Under the pieces are notes generated by a model. It had not been told where the DNA came from, did not search any database, and saw only the letters and a program-made list of their open reading frames with translations. Positions 29,935-39,982 of a DNA stretch of 63,498 nt are shown here, piece after piece. This DNA comes from Candidatus Nitrotoga sp. HW29 (GTDB lineage: Bacteria; Pseudomonadota; Gammaproteobacteria; Burkholderiales; Gallionellaceae), in NCBI RefSeq assembly GCF_924101635.2, contig NZ_CAKMAA020000024.1, forward strand, positions 1 to 63,498, written 5' to 3'. Positions within the stretch are counted from its first letter, which is position 1. Each line of letters starts with the position of its first letter. The translations under genes and the position numbers were made by a program.

Positions 29935-30073
29935 AACTCTTTCAGCGTTATCTAATCCAACGTAACAGATGGTAAGACATCTCCCGCTTTTCCTCCCTGA
30001 GCGGGCTGTCTTGACCCAAAAAAGTCGAGGCATTATCGCCCTTGGTTTTCCTTATAGCCGAGGGCGTTTTTTT
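29935..30073 (+). ncRNA. Candidate small RNA with CU-rich hairpin loops and intrinsic terminator
   Basis: Between hemB and engB (both minus) the + strand holds two hairpins. The first pairs GGTAAGACA (29971-29979) and CCCGC (29983-29987) with GCGGG (30001-30005) and TGTCTTGACC (30007-30016), and exposes the loop TTTTCCTCCCTGA. The second pairs CGCCCTTGG (30037-30045) with CCGAGGGCG (30058-30066), has loop TTTTCCTTATAG, and is followed by seven T (30067-30073). No plus-strand gene ends here, so the terminator probably belongs to an independent RNA. Loops complementary to Shine-Dalgarno sequences suggest translational repression (inference). The 5' end is a guess. Confidence 0.55.
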
Positions 30074-30078
30074 GTCTG

Positions 30079-30675
30079 CTATTTGGCTGAAAACCAACCA
30101 GCAATCACCGCTTCGGCCTCATCCATACCTATCTTTTTCAAACTTGAAAATAATTGCACCGAACAAAATGGAAAATATTCCTCAAGGTGCAATTTAACAC
30201 GATTCAGCGTCATATTTGCCTGCTGACGGCTTAATTTATCTGACTTGGTTAGTAGCACATGCACAGGTTTGCCAGTGGGTGCAAACCAATCCAGCATCTG
30301 CTCATCCAGCGGAGTGAGCGGATGGCGTGCATCCATTATGATGACCAGCCCGCATAATGCTTCTCGTGTCTGTATATAGGTGCTCAGCAGCTCTTCCCAA
30401 TGCGCCCTTATTTCCGGTGGAACTTTGGCATATCCATAACCCGGCAAGTCCACCAGGAAGCAATTTTCACCCAAATCAAAATAGTTTAGGTGCTGAGTCC
30501 GCCCCGGTGTTTTACTGGTGTAAGCCAAACGAACGTGATTGGCCAACGTATTAATGGCACTTGATTTGCCCGCGTTAGAGCGTCCGGCAAAAGCAACTTC
30601 TCTACCGCCATGCAGCGGCAAATCGCGCAAATGATTAACCGTGGTAAAAAATATAGCGCGCGAAAATAACCCCAT
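30079..30675 (-). CDS. engB: Ribosome biogenesis GTPase EngB (YsxC/YihA)
   Basis: EngB is an essential GTPase for large-subunit assembly. The G1 motif is [10 protein letters not shown]3 lies in DLPGYG, and G4 is TKSD. The 198-residue form starting [15 protein letters not shown] at 30675 is used; the longer frame overlaps hemL. It begins just after the hemL stop. Confidence 0.93.
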   Translation of the reverse strand: MGLFSRAIFFTTVNHLRDLPLHGGREVAFAGRSNAGKSSAINTLANHVRLAYTSKTPGRTQHLNYFDLGENCFLVDLPGYGYAKVPPEIRAHWEELLSTYIQTREALCGLVIIMDARHPLTPLDEQMLDWFAPTGKPVHVLLTKSDKLSRQQANMTLNRVKLHLEEYFPFCSVQLFSSLKKIGMDEAEAVIAGWFSAK

Positions 30676-30676
30676 A

Positions 30677-31957
30677 CTACCAGGCTGCGAAAATTTTGCT
30701 GGCAGCCGCAATGGTCTGCGCAATGTCTGCTGATGTATGCGCGGACGACACGAAACCTGCCTCAAATGCGGATGGCGCCATATAGATACCTTCGTCCAGC
30801 ATGGCATGGAAAAAACGATTGAACGCTTCTTTATCGCAGGTCATCACTTCGGCATAAGAGGTCGGCGGGGTGGCACGGAAATACAAACCGAACATGCCGC
30901 CGATGGATTGGGCGGAAAAATCGACACTGTGCTGCTTGGCAGCTTGTTCCAAGCCCTCGGTTAGTTGACGCGCCAACATGCTTAAGTGCTCGTAGAAATC
31001 CGGCTGCTGCACCAATTCAAGCGTAGCCAGCCCCGCCGCGACTGCCACCGGATTGCCGGATAGAGTGCCAGCTTGATACACCGCACCGAGCGGTGCCAAG
31101 CATTGCATGATATCCCGCCTTCCGCCGAAAGCCGCGGCAGGCAAACCGCCGCCCATCACCTTGCCCAGCGTAACCAGATCCGGCTTGATACCGTAATAAC
31201 CATGTGCGCCTTGCGGACCGACGCGGAAGCCCGTCATCACCTCATCCAGAATCAGCACTGCACCATATTTAGTACACAGCGCACGCAACGCATCCAGAAA
31301 TTCGCGCTGGGGGAGAATCAAATTCATGTTACCCGCAACTGGCTCGACAATAACTGCGGCAATCTCGTTACCTATTGCGGCGAAGGTACGCTCCAATCCA
31401 GCCACATCGTTATAGTCAAGCACGGTAGTCAGCGCCGCGATTTCCGCTGGGACGCCAGAAGAACTCGGCTGACCGAAAGTGAGGGCACCGGAACCTGCTT
31501 TGACCAGCAGGCCATCAGAATGACCGTGATAACACCCTTCAAATTTAATAATCCGGCTACGTCCGGTAAAGCCGCGTGCCAAACGGATTGCAGTCATGGT
31601 TGCTTCAGTACCGGAACTCACCAGGCGCACCATTTCTATGCTGGGAAGTAGCTTGCACAATAGCTCGGCCATTTCCAGTTCGGTCGCAGTGGGCGCACCG
31701 AAACCCAAACCTTGCACGGCAGCATCCTGCACTGCCGTAACCACAGCCGGATGACAGTGACCAACAATCATCGGCCCCCATGAACCGACATAATCAATGT
31801 AACGTTTATCGTCGGCATCCCACACATATGCACCCTGCCCGCGCTTGAAGAACAGCGGCGTACCGCCCACCGATTTAAATGCGCGTACTGGCGAATTGAC
31901 TCCGCCTGGAATGACGTGTTGCGATTGTTCAAACAAATTTTCGTTGCGTGAGCTCAT
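30677..31957 (-). CDS. hemL: Glutamate-1-semialdehyde 2,1-aminomutase
   Basis: HemL makes 5-aminolevulinate from glutamate-1-semialdehyde, supplying HemB. The PLP lysine is K266 in [16 protein letters not shown], and [15 protein letters not shown] and [10 protein letters not shown] are canonical. The 426-residue length is standard. It is divergent from the riboswitch-controlled receptor gene. Confidence 0.97.
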   Translation of the reverse strand: MSSRNENLFEQSQHVIPGGVNSPVRAFKSVGGTPLFFKRGQGAYVWDADDKRYIDYVGSWGPMIVGHCHPAVVTAVQDAAVQGLGFGAPTATELEMAELLCKLLPSIEMVRLVSSGTEATMTAIRLARGFTGRSRIIKFEGCYHGHSDGLLVKAGSGALTFGQPSSSGVPAEIAALTTVLDYNDVAGLERTFAAIGNEIAAVIVEPVAGNMNLILPQREFLDALRALCTKYGAVLILDEVMTGFRVGPQGAHGYYGIKPDLVTLGKVMGGGLPAAAFGGRRDIMQCLAPLGAVYQAGTLSGNPVAVAAGLATLELVQQPDFYEHLSMLARQLTEGLEQAAKQHSVDFSAQSIGGMFGLYFRATPPTSYAEVMTCDKEAFNRFFHAMLDEGIYMAPSAFEAGFVSSAHTSADIAQTIAAASKIFAAW

Positions 31958-32155
31958 GGTACATCGTCCTAAAATTTGAATCTTGCATAAACGATAATTT
32001 TACCATTGTTCTTGGGATGTGCTTTATAAGATGAAATTTCAGCGTTTGTTTCAATTCACTATATTTGATAAAACGTCTTAACAAATACAGGGCAAGGAAA
32101 CATGTTCTAGCTCGAAACGATTCATCTTGCACGTCTGCTATACTGCGCGCCGCTT

Positions 32156-32409
32156 AAAGGTGCCAGACACAGGAATGCGTCTGGTTAAACGGGAAACAGG
32201 TGCGGGAATTTAATTCCTCAGGCCTGTGCTGCCCCCGCAACGGTAAGCAGGTGTGGACGTATTAATAACCTGGGTGTTTCAAAAATTCGCATCAGCAAGC
32301 GCACATGCTTGACGCGACAATTATGAAATAACTTGAGTTAAGCCACTGTGAGCAATCATGGGAAGGTGATGCGTCTCGTCCTGCAAGCCCGGATACCGGC
32401 CTTGAGCAC
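32156..32409 (+). promoter_or_regulatory. Cobalamin riboswitch
   Basis: The leader contains ACGGGAAACAGGTGCGGG (near 32190), CTGCCCCCGCAACGGTAAGCAGG (32229-32252), the B12-box core GCCACTG (32342-32348), GGGAAGGTGATG (32359-32371) and CAAGCCCGGATACCGGCC (32384-32401). These are the ordered landmarks of the AdoCbl riboswitch. A hairpin GAATCTC/GAGATTC (32412-32429) follows and could be part of the expression platform. It controls the receptor gene at 32575. Confidence 0.93.
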
Positions 32410-32574
32410 AGGAATCTCATCAGAGATTCTTTAGGTCGGGAAATGTGCGGGTGGCGCATGGACGGCGGGATGGCAAACCGCATCGGTTAGTCAGCACTTC
32501 CTTCCTTCGCTTGTGCATTTCCTGTATTTGAACATTCCAACGGGGAACCTTGGAATTCGCTCAGGAAAATCTTA

Positions 32575-34647
32575 ATGGAACACCAAAAATTGGTCGCCGC
32601 CATTTTATGCGCGGTTACTTCATCAGCTTACGCAATAACGGAAGATCCGACTCTCCAAACGCTCATTGTCACCGGAACGCGATTCGAGGAGGCATACGCT
32701 GACAAGCCGCTTAATGTTTCCATTATTACGCACGAAGCTATCAATAAAAGCAGCGCCCGCACGATACCGGAATTACTTTCACAGCAAGCTGGGATTTCTG
32801 CACGCGATCTATTTGGCAACAATGCCGCGTTAGCCACGGTTGATTTGCGCGGTTTTGGCGCGGCAGCCGGACAAAATACGCTAATTCTACTGGATGGGCG
32901 GCGCATCACTAACGCTGATCTTTCAGGTGTGCAGTGGTCGGCCATCCCCTTCGCTTCAATTGAGCGTATTGAAATTATGCGTGGCAGTGGCGCTGTGTTG
33001 TACGGCGACGGCGCAACCAACGGCGTGATCAATATCATCACCAAATCACCTACGCAAATAGGTACAACAGGGCAAGTCAGCGTGAAGGCGGGTAGTTATG
33101 GGTTGGCTGAGGTGCAAGCAAATGCCAATTATTTTTCTGGTAAAGCCGGAATTGACTTTACAGCAAGTCAATTGGTTTCTGATGGATACCGTGCGAACAA
33201 CCGCAACGAGCAAACCAATGTGCAAGCAAATACACGGTGGATGTTGGAGGCAGGTGAGTTGGCGTTAAAAATTGGGATCGATCGACAGGACATTCGCTTG
33301 CCCGGCGCGCGTCTCGTGCAACCGAGTGCCGGCATTAACCTGGTGGCGACTGATCCGCGTGGCGCTGCCACCCCCCTGGACTATGCCAGCCGTGATGGCA
33401 ACCAAGTTGCACTTGAATGGCAGCAACGATTTTCTGATGCCGATGTTAATGTAGGTGTAGCACATCGCACCAAGAATCAAAAATCCTATTTTGATTTTAA
33501 CGGTTTCCCAAATTACCGCGATAGCGATTTGAACGTGACTTCACTTACTCCCCGCATCAAGATTCCCCATTCACTAGGCGGGAATAGCACCCTGGTAGCG
33601 GGTATTGATGTGTATCGCTGGAATTACGACTTAAATACGTCCAACGCTGCGGCAAATATCGGACAGCCAATTAACCAAATATCCATGGCCCAGCAAAATA
33701 GCGCTTTGTATTTACAGAATACGACGCATCTATCAAAAGCAACTTCGCTATTGGCCGGGGTACGTAAAGAACGGATCACTATAGACGGGAATGATATTTA
33801 TAACGCGGCCGCTCCGGGCGCGGCATTTGGCTCTGCTGCTACACCGGGTTCTTTTAAGGCATCAAAAAATGCCTACGAACTCGGTCTGCGCCATCAACTT
33901 GATAGTGGGCTGACATTAAATGGAAAAGTTGGACGAAGTTTCCGCTTCGCAAATGTGGATGAGATCTACGAATCATCGCCAGCCTTTACCAATCAATTTC
34001 AGTTTTTACGCCCACAGACGTCGAATAACATGGAAGTCAGTATGGAACAACGTCTCCAGAATGGGAACTGGCGCGCGACTTTATTCAATAACAAGGTACG
34101 TGATGAAATCCACCTTGATCCCTTCACGACGGGTATTGGCAATACCAACTTACCACCGACACGACGCAGAGGGTTTGAATTGGATGGCAAATGGCAGGCA
34201 TTACCCCAGCTTGTATTAAATGCAGCCTATACTTTTATAGACGCAAAATTTTTAAGTGGTGTTTTGGCCGGCGGAGCATTTACGCAAACCAACGTAAATA
34301 TCGCAGATAAAAGAGTACCGTTGGTAGCTCGCCACAAGCTTAATGTGGGTGCCGCATGGGTAATAAATGAAAAAATACTACTGAACTCATCTGCAACCTA
34401 CGTTGACTCACAATTCATGGACAATGACGAAGCAAATTCATTGGGGAAAAAAATTCCAGCCTACACGGTTGCCGATATAAAACTTATACATAAAACAGGT
34501 CCTTGGCAGTTAAGCACGTCCGTGAATAATTTGTTTGACCGAAAATATTTTAATTATGCAGTAAGCAGCCAATTTACCCCGGGAAGATATAACGCCTATC
34601 CATTACCAGGACGCACACTATTTATCGGCGCGAGCTACCAGTACTGA
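32575..34647 (+). CDS. TonB-dependent outer-membrane receptor, cobalamin type
   Basis: The 690-residue protein has a signal peptide (LVAAILCAVTSSAYA), a plug domain (about 30-150, LIVTGTRFEEAYADKPLNVS as TonB-box region, LRGFGAAAGQNTLILLDGRR) and a beta-barrel ending in aromatic FIGASYQY. The upstream cobalamin riboswitch makes corrinoid uptake, as for BtuB, the likely role; family membership alone cannot show the ligand. The start at 32575 has AGGA upstream. A hairpin terminator follows at 34867. Confidence 0.85.
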   Translation: MEHQKLVAAILCAVTSSAYAITEDPTLQTLIVTGTRFEEAYADKPLNVSIITHEAINKSSARTIPELLSQQAGISARDLFGNNAALATVDLRGFGAAAGQNTLILLDGRRITNADLSGVQWSAIPFASIERIEIMRGSGAVLYGDGATNGVINIITKSPTQIGTTGQVSVKAGSYGLAEVQANANYFSGKAGIDFTASQLVSDGYRANNRNEQTNVQANTRWMLEAGELALKIGIDRQDIRLPGARLVQPSAGINLVATDPRGAATPLDYASRDGNQVALEWQQRFSDADVNVGVAHRTKNQKSYFDFNGFPNYRDSDLNVTSLTPRIKIPHSLGGNSTLVAGIDVYRWNYDLNTSNAAANIGQPINQISMAQQNSALYLQNTTHLSKATSLLAGVRKERITIDGNDIYNAAAPGAAFGSAATPGSFKASKNAYELGLRHQLDSGLTLNGKVGRSFRFANVDEIYESSPAFTNQFQFLRPQTSNNMEVSMEQRLQNGNWRATLFNNKVRDEIHLDPFTTGIGNTNLPPTRRRGFELDGKWQALPQLVLNAAYTFIDAKFLSGVLAGGAFTQTNVNIADKRVPLVARHKLNVGAAWVINEKILLNSSATYVDSQFMDNDEANSLGKKIPAYTVADIKLIHKTGPWQLSTSVNNLFDRKYFNYAVSSQFTPGRYNAYPLPGRTLFIGASYQY

Positions 34648-34866
34648 ATCACGCGTTTTCAGAATGCAATGTATAGAGTCGGCAGCAATTTACATTACTA
34701 TTGTTTATAAACCAAAAAACACCGTTGCGAGCACAGCTAGCAGCCTGTTAAGCTTGGGGTTTTACTACCACATGACTTTTGTTTATTACAGATTGATATG
34801 TTTGTTTAAATGTAATCAATCTATTATCTCGTAATTCCAACAAGCTCTTGGGGTCGCGTTAAGCTA

Positions 34867-34910
34867 AGCCAAGCACTCCTCTCGGTTGACTGGGAGGAGT
34901 GCTTTAGGCT
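34867..34910 (+). terminator. Intrinsic terminator-like hairpin after the receptor gene
   Basis: AGCACTCCTC pairs with GAGGAGTGCT (about 34872-34903), extended by AGCC/GGCT. There are only weak T tracts afterwards, so it may act as a terminator or mRNA-stabilising hairpin. The rest of the 34648-35078 gap shows no gene. Confidence 0.55.
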
Positions 34911-35078
34911 ATTCTGGAGAGTAAGTAGGGGGGCTTAAAACCACTGAAAGTTTCATATGGGATGGCTACCAGAATGTTTCCCTGAAAGAGAGAAAATCTC
35001 CCCGAGTTGCGGCTCCTGGCCGATCACCTGCAGGACTGACAGCCCGTGCAATTATCTACATTAAGCCACGGAGATATC

Positions 35079-36005
35079 ATGAAAAATGATCCAAAAATTG
35101 AAGAGTTGAATCAGTCTGTGGGTATAGAGTGCTGGTCGACGGAACAAATACAACAAGCGCAAATAACAGCGGCGAAAGAAGCCGGTTTTGAAAAAGTAAC
35201 GTTTCGCGATAGCTCGGATACCCCTGAAATGGTGATATTGCCGGCGGGAAGTTATGGCATGGGCGAAGCATTCGAGAAACATAAGGTTACTTTCGCTCGT
35301 CCCTTTGCGGTAGGAAAATATCCGGTTACGGTGGAAGAGTGGAAACGCTTCGTCGATCGGTTGCGGCCTGGGGATGATGCATTGCCCGGTATTGGAGCAG
35401 GGTATTTGGCGGGTACAGGGACAATTCGCGGACATAACAAAACGCTACTCAAAACGCCTACGAAGGCAACTGAATTGCATCACGAAGTTTTAAGTTACGT
35501 TAAAGAAACTAACAGTGATTTTCCGGTAACCAATGTCAATTGGTTTGACGCACAAGATTATGTACGTTGGCTATCAACTCAAACCGGCCATACCTACCGC
35601 TTACTGACTGAGGCAGAATGGGAATACGCTTGCCGTGCAGGAACAGTAACTGAATATTACTGGGGTGATGAAATAGGTCATAACAATTGCAATTGTCAAG
35701 ACAGCGAGAGTGAATGGAGCTGTAGAAGTGCCTCGCCCGTAGGCAGTTTTAAACCGAATGCTTTTGGCCTGTACGACATGCTGGGGAACGCATGGGAATG
35801 GGTGGAAGACCCGTGGCATGAAAATTACGAGGGGGCTCCGAACGACGGAACCGCTTGGATGTTGGAAGGCAACCGGCAATGGCGTGTATTACGCGGAGGT
35901 TGCTGGGATAGCGATCCGCGGGACGCGCGCGCTCCCCTTCGTTTGTGGATTGAACCTTCAATCCGAAATTACGGTATTGGTTTCCGTATTGCCAGGGCGC
36001 TGTAA
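35079..36005 (+). CDS. FGE/SUMF1-fold protein 1 of 4
   Basis: The 308-residue protein has a short helical N-terminus (IECWSTEQIQQAQITAAKEAG) and then the FGE-sulfatase fold: PEMVILPAGSYGMGEA, FAVGKYPVTVEEWKRFV, NVNWFDAQDYVRWLS, LLTEAEWEYACRAG, FGLYDMLGNAWEWVED and RVLRGGCWDSDPRDAR. The catalytic cysteine pair of true formylglycine-generating enzyme is not there (the end reads GFRIARAL), so oxidation of sulfatases is unlikely. It has a longer insert (about 100-140) than its neighbours and lacks their PEGA-like N-terminal domain. The start has GGAG in front. Confidence 0.75.
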   Translation: MKNDPKIEELNQSVGIECWSTEQIQQAQITAAKEAGFEKVTFRDSSDTPEMVILPAGSYGMGEAFEKHKVTFARPFAVGKYPVTVEEWKRFVDRLRPGDDALPGIGAGYLAGTGTIRGHNKTLLKTPTKATELHHEVLSYVKETNSDFPVTNVNWFDAQDYVRWLSTQTGHTYRLLTEAEWEYACRAGTVTEYYWGDEIGHNNCNCQDSESEWSCRSASPVGSFKPNAFGLYDMLGNAWEWVEDPWHENYEGAPNDGTAWMLEGNRQWRVLRGGCWDSDPRDARAPLRLWIEPSIRNYGIGFRIARAL

Positions 36006-36229
36006 TAAAACAGCGGGCTGTTCATTTAATCTGAATCTACACTTGCCCCCACTTTTTAACATTAAAATTGCACTAAACAACAACGTAATATATGGCAACC
36101 GTCCAAAAAAATTTAATCTGGGCGGAGATGCCCTACTCTGATTTATCGCATCCAAATACATTATCTTGTCTTGGAATGATGATAGGGTAATCGCTATTAA
36201 CATGAGAAATCTGAATGGGAGATGATTAG

Positions 36230-37414
36230 GTGATTGATCAGGAAGAACAAAAACATCAAGCAGCCGAACACAGCCAAGTAGCCACTTTGCTGCTCGAAAC
36301 GGATATGGACTGTTACCTCACGATTGATGGTGAAGATCAGGGTAAGCTGGAAAGAGACTATCCCCGTAGCTTCCTTTTACCATTAGGATACCCTCTTATT
36401 CATGCTGCTACGCAAGATGGTCTGATGGGAAAAGAATGGGTGCAGCCACTATATCGGCAAGAAGAGGTCGTGCATTTTATTCATCTGGCAGATGAGCACA
36501 CTCAGGCACGAACAAAACTTGAAGAGGAAATGCGAGAACCGCTAGGCATAGAATGTCTGTCTGTCGAACAGATACAGCAAGAACAACTGGAAGCGGCAAA
36601 GAAAGCTGGACTTGCCCGAGTATTCCGTGATGGACCGGATAATCCCGAAATGGTGGTGATACCGGCGGGCAGCTATCGGATGGGCGAAGTAACTGATAAA
36701 CATAAAGTCACCATTACACGTTCTTTTGCCGTAGGCAAATATCCCGTGACAGTAGACGAATGGCGAAGATACGTTGAGGCGAAGAGCGTCGTTGCCAAAG
36801 AACCGATGAGCGTTTACTTTGGTGCAGCAGGGGATGGGAGTGAAGTTAAGCCTTACGTGGAACCGGAAGATCCTCCTCATCGCCCCTCTGATAATGGATG
36901 GATAGGAACTACCCTGCCGGTCACTAACGTCAGTTGGTTTGATGCTCAGGATTATGTACGTTGGCTAACTGCCCAGACCGGCCAGACCTATCGCTTGTTG
37001 ACTGAAGCGGAATGGGAGTACGTCTGTCGTGCGGGCTCTGTGACTGAATATTATTGGGGCGATGAAATAGGTGACAACAACTGCAATTGCCAGGACAGCG
37101 GGAGTAAATGGAGCTGTAAACGCGCTTCAAGTGTAGGCAATTTCGCGCCTAACGTTTTTGGTGTGCACGACATGCTGGGAAACATATGGGAATGGGTGGA
37201 AGACCATTGGCATAATAATTACGAGGGAGCGCCTCCGGACGAGACCGCTTGGACCTATGGCGGTAACCAGCAAGGACGTGTGGTACGCGGTGGTTCTTGG
37301 GATTGCAGTCCAAAACTTTCGCGCTGCGCTAGCCGCGCCCGAGCCGTAACATCAAGCCGATACGACGATTTTGGGTTCCGCGTTGCCAGCACACTGGATG
37401 AGCCGACCGTTTAA
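36230..37414 (+). CDS. FGE/SUMF1-fold protein 2 of 4 with PEGA-like N-terminal domain
   Basis: The 394-residue protein has an N-terminal beta domain (about 15-90, ATLLLETDMDCYLTIDGEDQ), a linker with PLGIECLSVEQIQQEQLEAA, and an FGE fold very similar to the others (EWEYVCRAGSVTEYYWGDE, NCNCQDSGSKWSC, MLGNIWEWVEDHW). It ends GFRVASTLDEPTV. GTG start at 36230 with GGGAG upstream. No signal peptide is seen, so it is probably cytoplasmic or exported without one. Confidence 0.75.
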   Translation: MIDQEEQKHQAAEHSQVATLLLETDMDCYLTIDGEDQGKLERDYPRSFLLPLGYPLIHAATQDGLMGKEWVQPLYRQEEVVHFIHLADEHTQARTKLEEEMREPLGIECLSVEQIQQEQLEAAKKAGLARVFRDGPDNPEMVVIPAGSYRMGEVTDKHKVTITRSFAVGKYPVTVDEWRRYVEAKSVVAKEPMSVYFGAAGDGSEVKPYVEPEDPPHRPSDNGWIGTTLPVTNVSWFDAQDYVRWLTAQTGQTYRLLTEAEWEYVCRAGSVTEYYWGDEIGDNNCNCQDSGSKWSCKRASSVGNFAPNVFGVHDMLGNIWEWVEDHWHNNYEGAPPDETAWTYGGNQQGRVVRGGSWDCSPKLSRCASRARAVTSSRYDDFGFRVASTLDEPTV

Positions 37415-37611
37415 CTGATTCCTTCCAGTTTTTGACCATTTCGTTATTCAATCTCACTTGAATAACGAACAATACTGGTGCAATCCCAGTTCAATCTTGG
37501 TGAGATAACTGATCTTTCGCGTTTGTATGTGCCAAGCAGACTACTACTTAGCACAAGGTTAACTCGATTTTTGTCATTAACAATGAGCGGTAAATGACGA
37601 GGGGTGATTAA

Positions 37612-38700
37612 ATGACTCATATGAAAGAACAAAAACTGCAGGAAACCGAGCGCAGTCGTGAAGCTATCTTGCTACTCAAGACTGACATGAATTGCCGCCT
37701 CATGGTGAATAGCGATAACCATGGTGCACTACAGAAAAACATTCCACTCAGTATCACGCTCCCCTTGGGTAGCCATCTTATCAACGTCATCACGGAAGAT
37801 GGCCTGCTGGAAAAGGAATGGACGCAGGATTTAAATAACGAAGAACAGGTTGTCTACTTGATTCAATTGGCGGAAGAATACGCCCAACTACAAGCAAAAC
37901 GTGAAGAAGAGGTAGGCAAGCCGCTGGGCATAGAATGTTGGTCGGCGGATCAAATACAACAGGAACAAATGGCGGTGGCAACCAAAATTGGACTCGCCAA
38001 AGTGTTTCGTGATGGGCCGGATACTCCCGAAATGGTGGTAATACCGGCAGGCAGCTATCGCAGGGGGGAAGCATTTGACAAATATAGAGTTAACATTACT
38101 CACCCTTTTGCAATCGGTAAATATCCAGTTACGGTAGCAGAATGGAAGCGCTATGTCGAAAAAGGCGAGATATCCTATTCCCCCCCGGATAACGATTGGG
38201 AGGGTGATAATTTGCCGGTAACCAATGTTAGTTGGTTTGACGCGCAGAACTACGCAAGCTGGTTATCAACCCAGACAGGTAAGACCTATCGCTTATTGTC
38301 TGAAGCGGAATGGGAGTATGCCTGCCGTGCCGGCTCGGTGACGGAATATTATTGGGGTGATGAAATAGGACATAACAACTGCAACTGTCAGGACAGCGGA
38401 AGTGAATGGAGTCGTAAACGTGCTTCACCCGTTGGGAGCTTTCCTCCCAACGTTTTTGGATTGCATGACATGCTGGGGAACATATGGGAATGGCTAGAGG
38501 ACATATGGCATGATAATTACAAAGGTGCGCCGACCGATGGGAAACCTTGGTCGTCTGGAGGCAATCCATTAGGTCGCGTAATGCGCGGCGGTTCTTGGAG
38601 TAGCTTTCCCAGATACGCGCGTTGCGCTCATCGTCATGGAAGTGTACCCGCAATAAGGAATTTTAATTTCGGCCTTCGTCTCGCCAGGACGCTACCGTAA
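37612..38700 (+). CDS. FGE/SUMF1-fold protein 3 of 4 with PEGA-like N-terminal domain
   Basis: The 362-residue protein has the same plan: N-terminal beta domain (ILLLKTDMNCRLMVNSDNHG), linker IECWSADQIQQEQMAVATK, and FGE core (LPVTNVSWFDAQNYASWLS, EWEYACRAGSVTEYYWGDE, MLGNIWEWLEDIW). The C-terminal face is RVMRGGSWSSFPRYARCA followed by a divergent stretch and GLRLARTLP. ATG at 37612 follows GAGGGG; an alternative start lies three codons on. Confidence 0.75.
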   Translation: MTHMKEQKLQETERSREAILLLKTDMNCRLMVNSDNHGALQKNIPLSITLPLGSHLINVITEDGLLEKEWTQDLNNEEQVVYLIQLAEEYAQLQAKREEEVGKPLGIECWSADQIQQEQMAVATKIGLAKVFRDGPDTPEMVVIPAGSYRRGEAFDKYRVNITHPFAIGKYPVTVAEWKRYVEKGEISYSPPDNDWEGDNLPVTNVSWFDAQNYASWLSTQTGKTYRLLSEAEWEYACRAGSVTEYYWGDEIGHNNCNCQDSGSEWSRKRASPVGSFPPNVFGLHDMLGNIWEWLEDIWHDNYKGAPTDGKPWSSGGNPLGRVMRGGSWSSFPRYARCAHRHGSVPAIRNFNFGLRLARTLP

Positions 38701-38848
38701 ATGGTAGCTATGTATTGAAGTGTATTTTTCAAAAATATAATTTTTTGAAAATCTGCATACCGGGCTCTTGTAAATTGTCATCTTGAATTTAGAGCATGCC
38801 TGAACCTTTACCATTTCCTCTTCAATTCTTTAATACGGGATCGCATTA

Positions 38849-39982
38849 ATGAGTAATGAACAACACGAAAACCCTCTCAAAAACTCAGACTCCGGTGGCG
38901 AGTCTCCTGTTAAGAATACCGCTGCTTTGCTGCTTGAATCTGATTTAGATTGCTATCTCACGATAAATGGCGATGATCAAGGTCAACTGGATAAAAACAC
39001 ACCCCGGCGCTTTTTTCTGTCTGCGGGTAGCCACCTTATTAATGCCATCACGCAAGACGGCCTGATAGAAAAGGAATGGGTGCAGGCATCCAATGATACG
39101 GAAGTTGCCCATCTCATCTATCTGGCGGAGGAACATGCACAAGCCCAGGTAAAGCTTAAAGAACAGAAGGAAGAGCTGAAGGAACCGCTAGGCATAGAGA
39201 CTTGGTCGGTAGAACAAATTCAACTGGAACAAATAACGGCAGCAACCAAAGTTGGACTTACAAAAGTGTTCCGCGATAAACCGGATACTCCCGAGCTGGT
39301 AGTAATACCAGCAGGTAGTTACCGTATGGGCGAAGTATCTAACAAGCATAAGGTTACCATTACTCACCCTTTTGCAGTAGGAAGATACCCAGTCACAGTG
39401 GCGGAATGGAAACGTTTCGTCGTATCCGGCGAAACTACCTACTCCCCTGCAGATAACGATTGGGTAGGTGACAATCTGCCCGTAACCAATGTTAATTTTA
39501 TTCATGTGCAAGCCTATGTGCGCTGGCTCTCAACCAAAACGGGCAAGGCCTACCGCTTATTGTCCGAGGCAGAATGGGAATATGCATGCCGTGCCGGATC
39601 GGTGACAGAATATTACTGGGGTGATGCGCTTGGCAAAAACAACTGCAACTGCCAGGATAGCAAAAGTGAATGGAGTTGTAAGCGTGCCTCACCAGTTGGT
39701 AGTTTTGCGCCTAACGCATTTGGATTGCATGACATGCTGGGAAACGTATGGGAATGGGTAGAAGATACATGGCATGGTACCTACAACGGGGCTCCGGCAG
39801 ATGGCAAGGCTTGGTCGTCTGACGGCGCAATAAGCACCCTTAGCAATCAGGAATGGCGCGTACTGCGCGGCGGTTCCTGGATCATTGACCCGAGAGACGC
39901 ACGCTCCGCAGTTCGCTTTATGAGTGACCAGTTGAGCCGTAACGCTTACACGGGTTTCCGTGTTGCCAGAGCATTATCTTGA
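38849..39982 (+). CDS. FGE/SUMF1-fold protein 4 of 4 with PEGA-like N-terminal domain
   Basis: The 377-residue protein starts MSNEQHENPLKNSDSGG, a disordered acidic lead, then the beta domain (ALLLESDLDCYLTINGDDQ), linker IETWSVEQIQLEQITAATK and FGE core (EWEYACRAGSVTEYYWGDA, MLGNVWEWVEDTW). The C-terminal face is RVLRGGSWIIDPRDARSAVR and ends GFRVARALS. It shares the inserted NCNCQDSKSEWSC segment with the other three. It is the last gene before a decayed stretch and a terminator. Confidence 0.75.
   Translation: MSNEQHENPLKNSDSGGESPVKNTAALLLESDLDCYLTINGDDQGQLDKNTPRRFFLSAGSHLINAITQDGLIEKEWVQASNDTEVAHLIYLAEEHAQAQVKLKEQKEELKEPLGIETWSVEQIQLEQITAATKVGLTKVFRDKPDTPELVVIPAGSYRMGEVSNKHKVTITHPFAVGRYPVTVAEWKRFVVSGETTYSPADNDWVGDNLPVTNVNFIHVQAYVRWLSTKTGKAYRLLSEAEWEYACRAGSVTEYYWGDALGKNNCNCQDSKSEWSCKRASPVGSFAPNAFGLHDMLGNVWEWVEDTWHGTYNGAPADGKAWSSDGAISTLSNQEWRVLRGGSWIIDPRDARSAVRFMSDQLSRNAYTGFRVARALS

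Noticed and set aside
35079-39982. True formylglycine-generating enzymes for sulfatase activation
   Set aside because: The C-terminal catalytic cysteines are missing in all four (ends read GFRIAR, GFRVAS, GLRLAR, GFRVAR), and no sulfatase gene is in the window.
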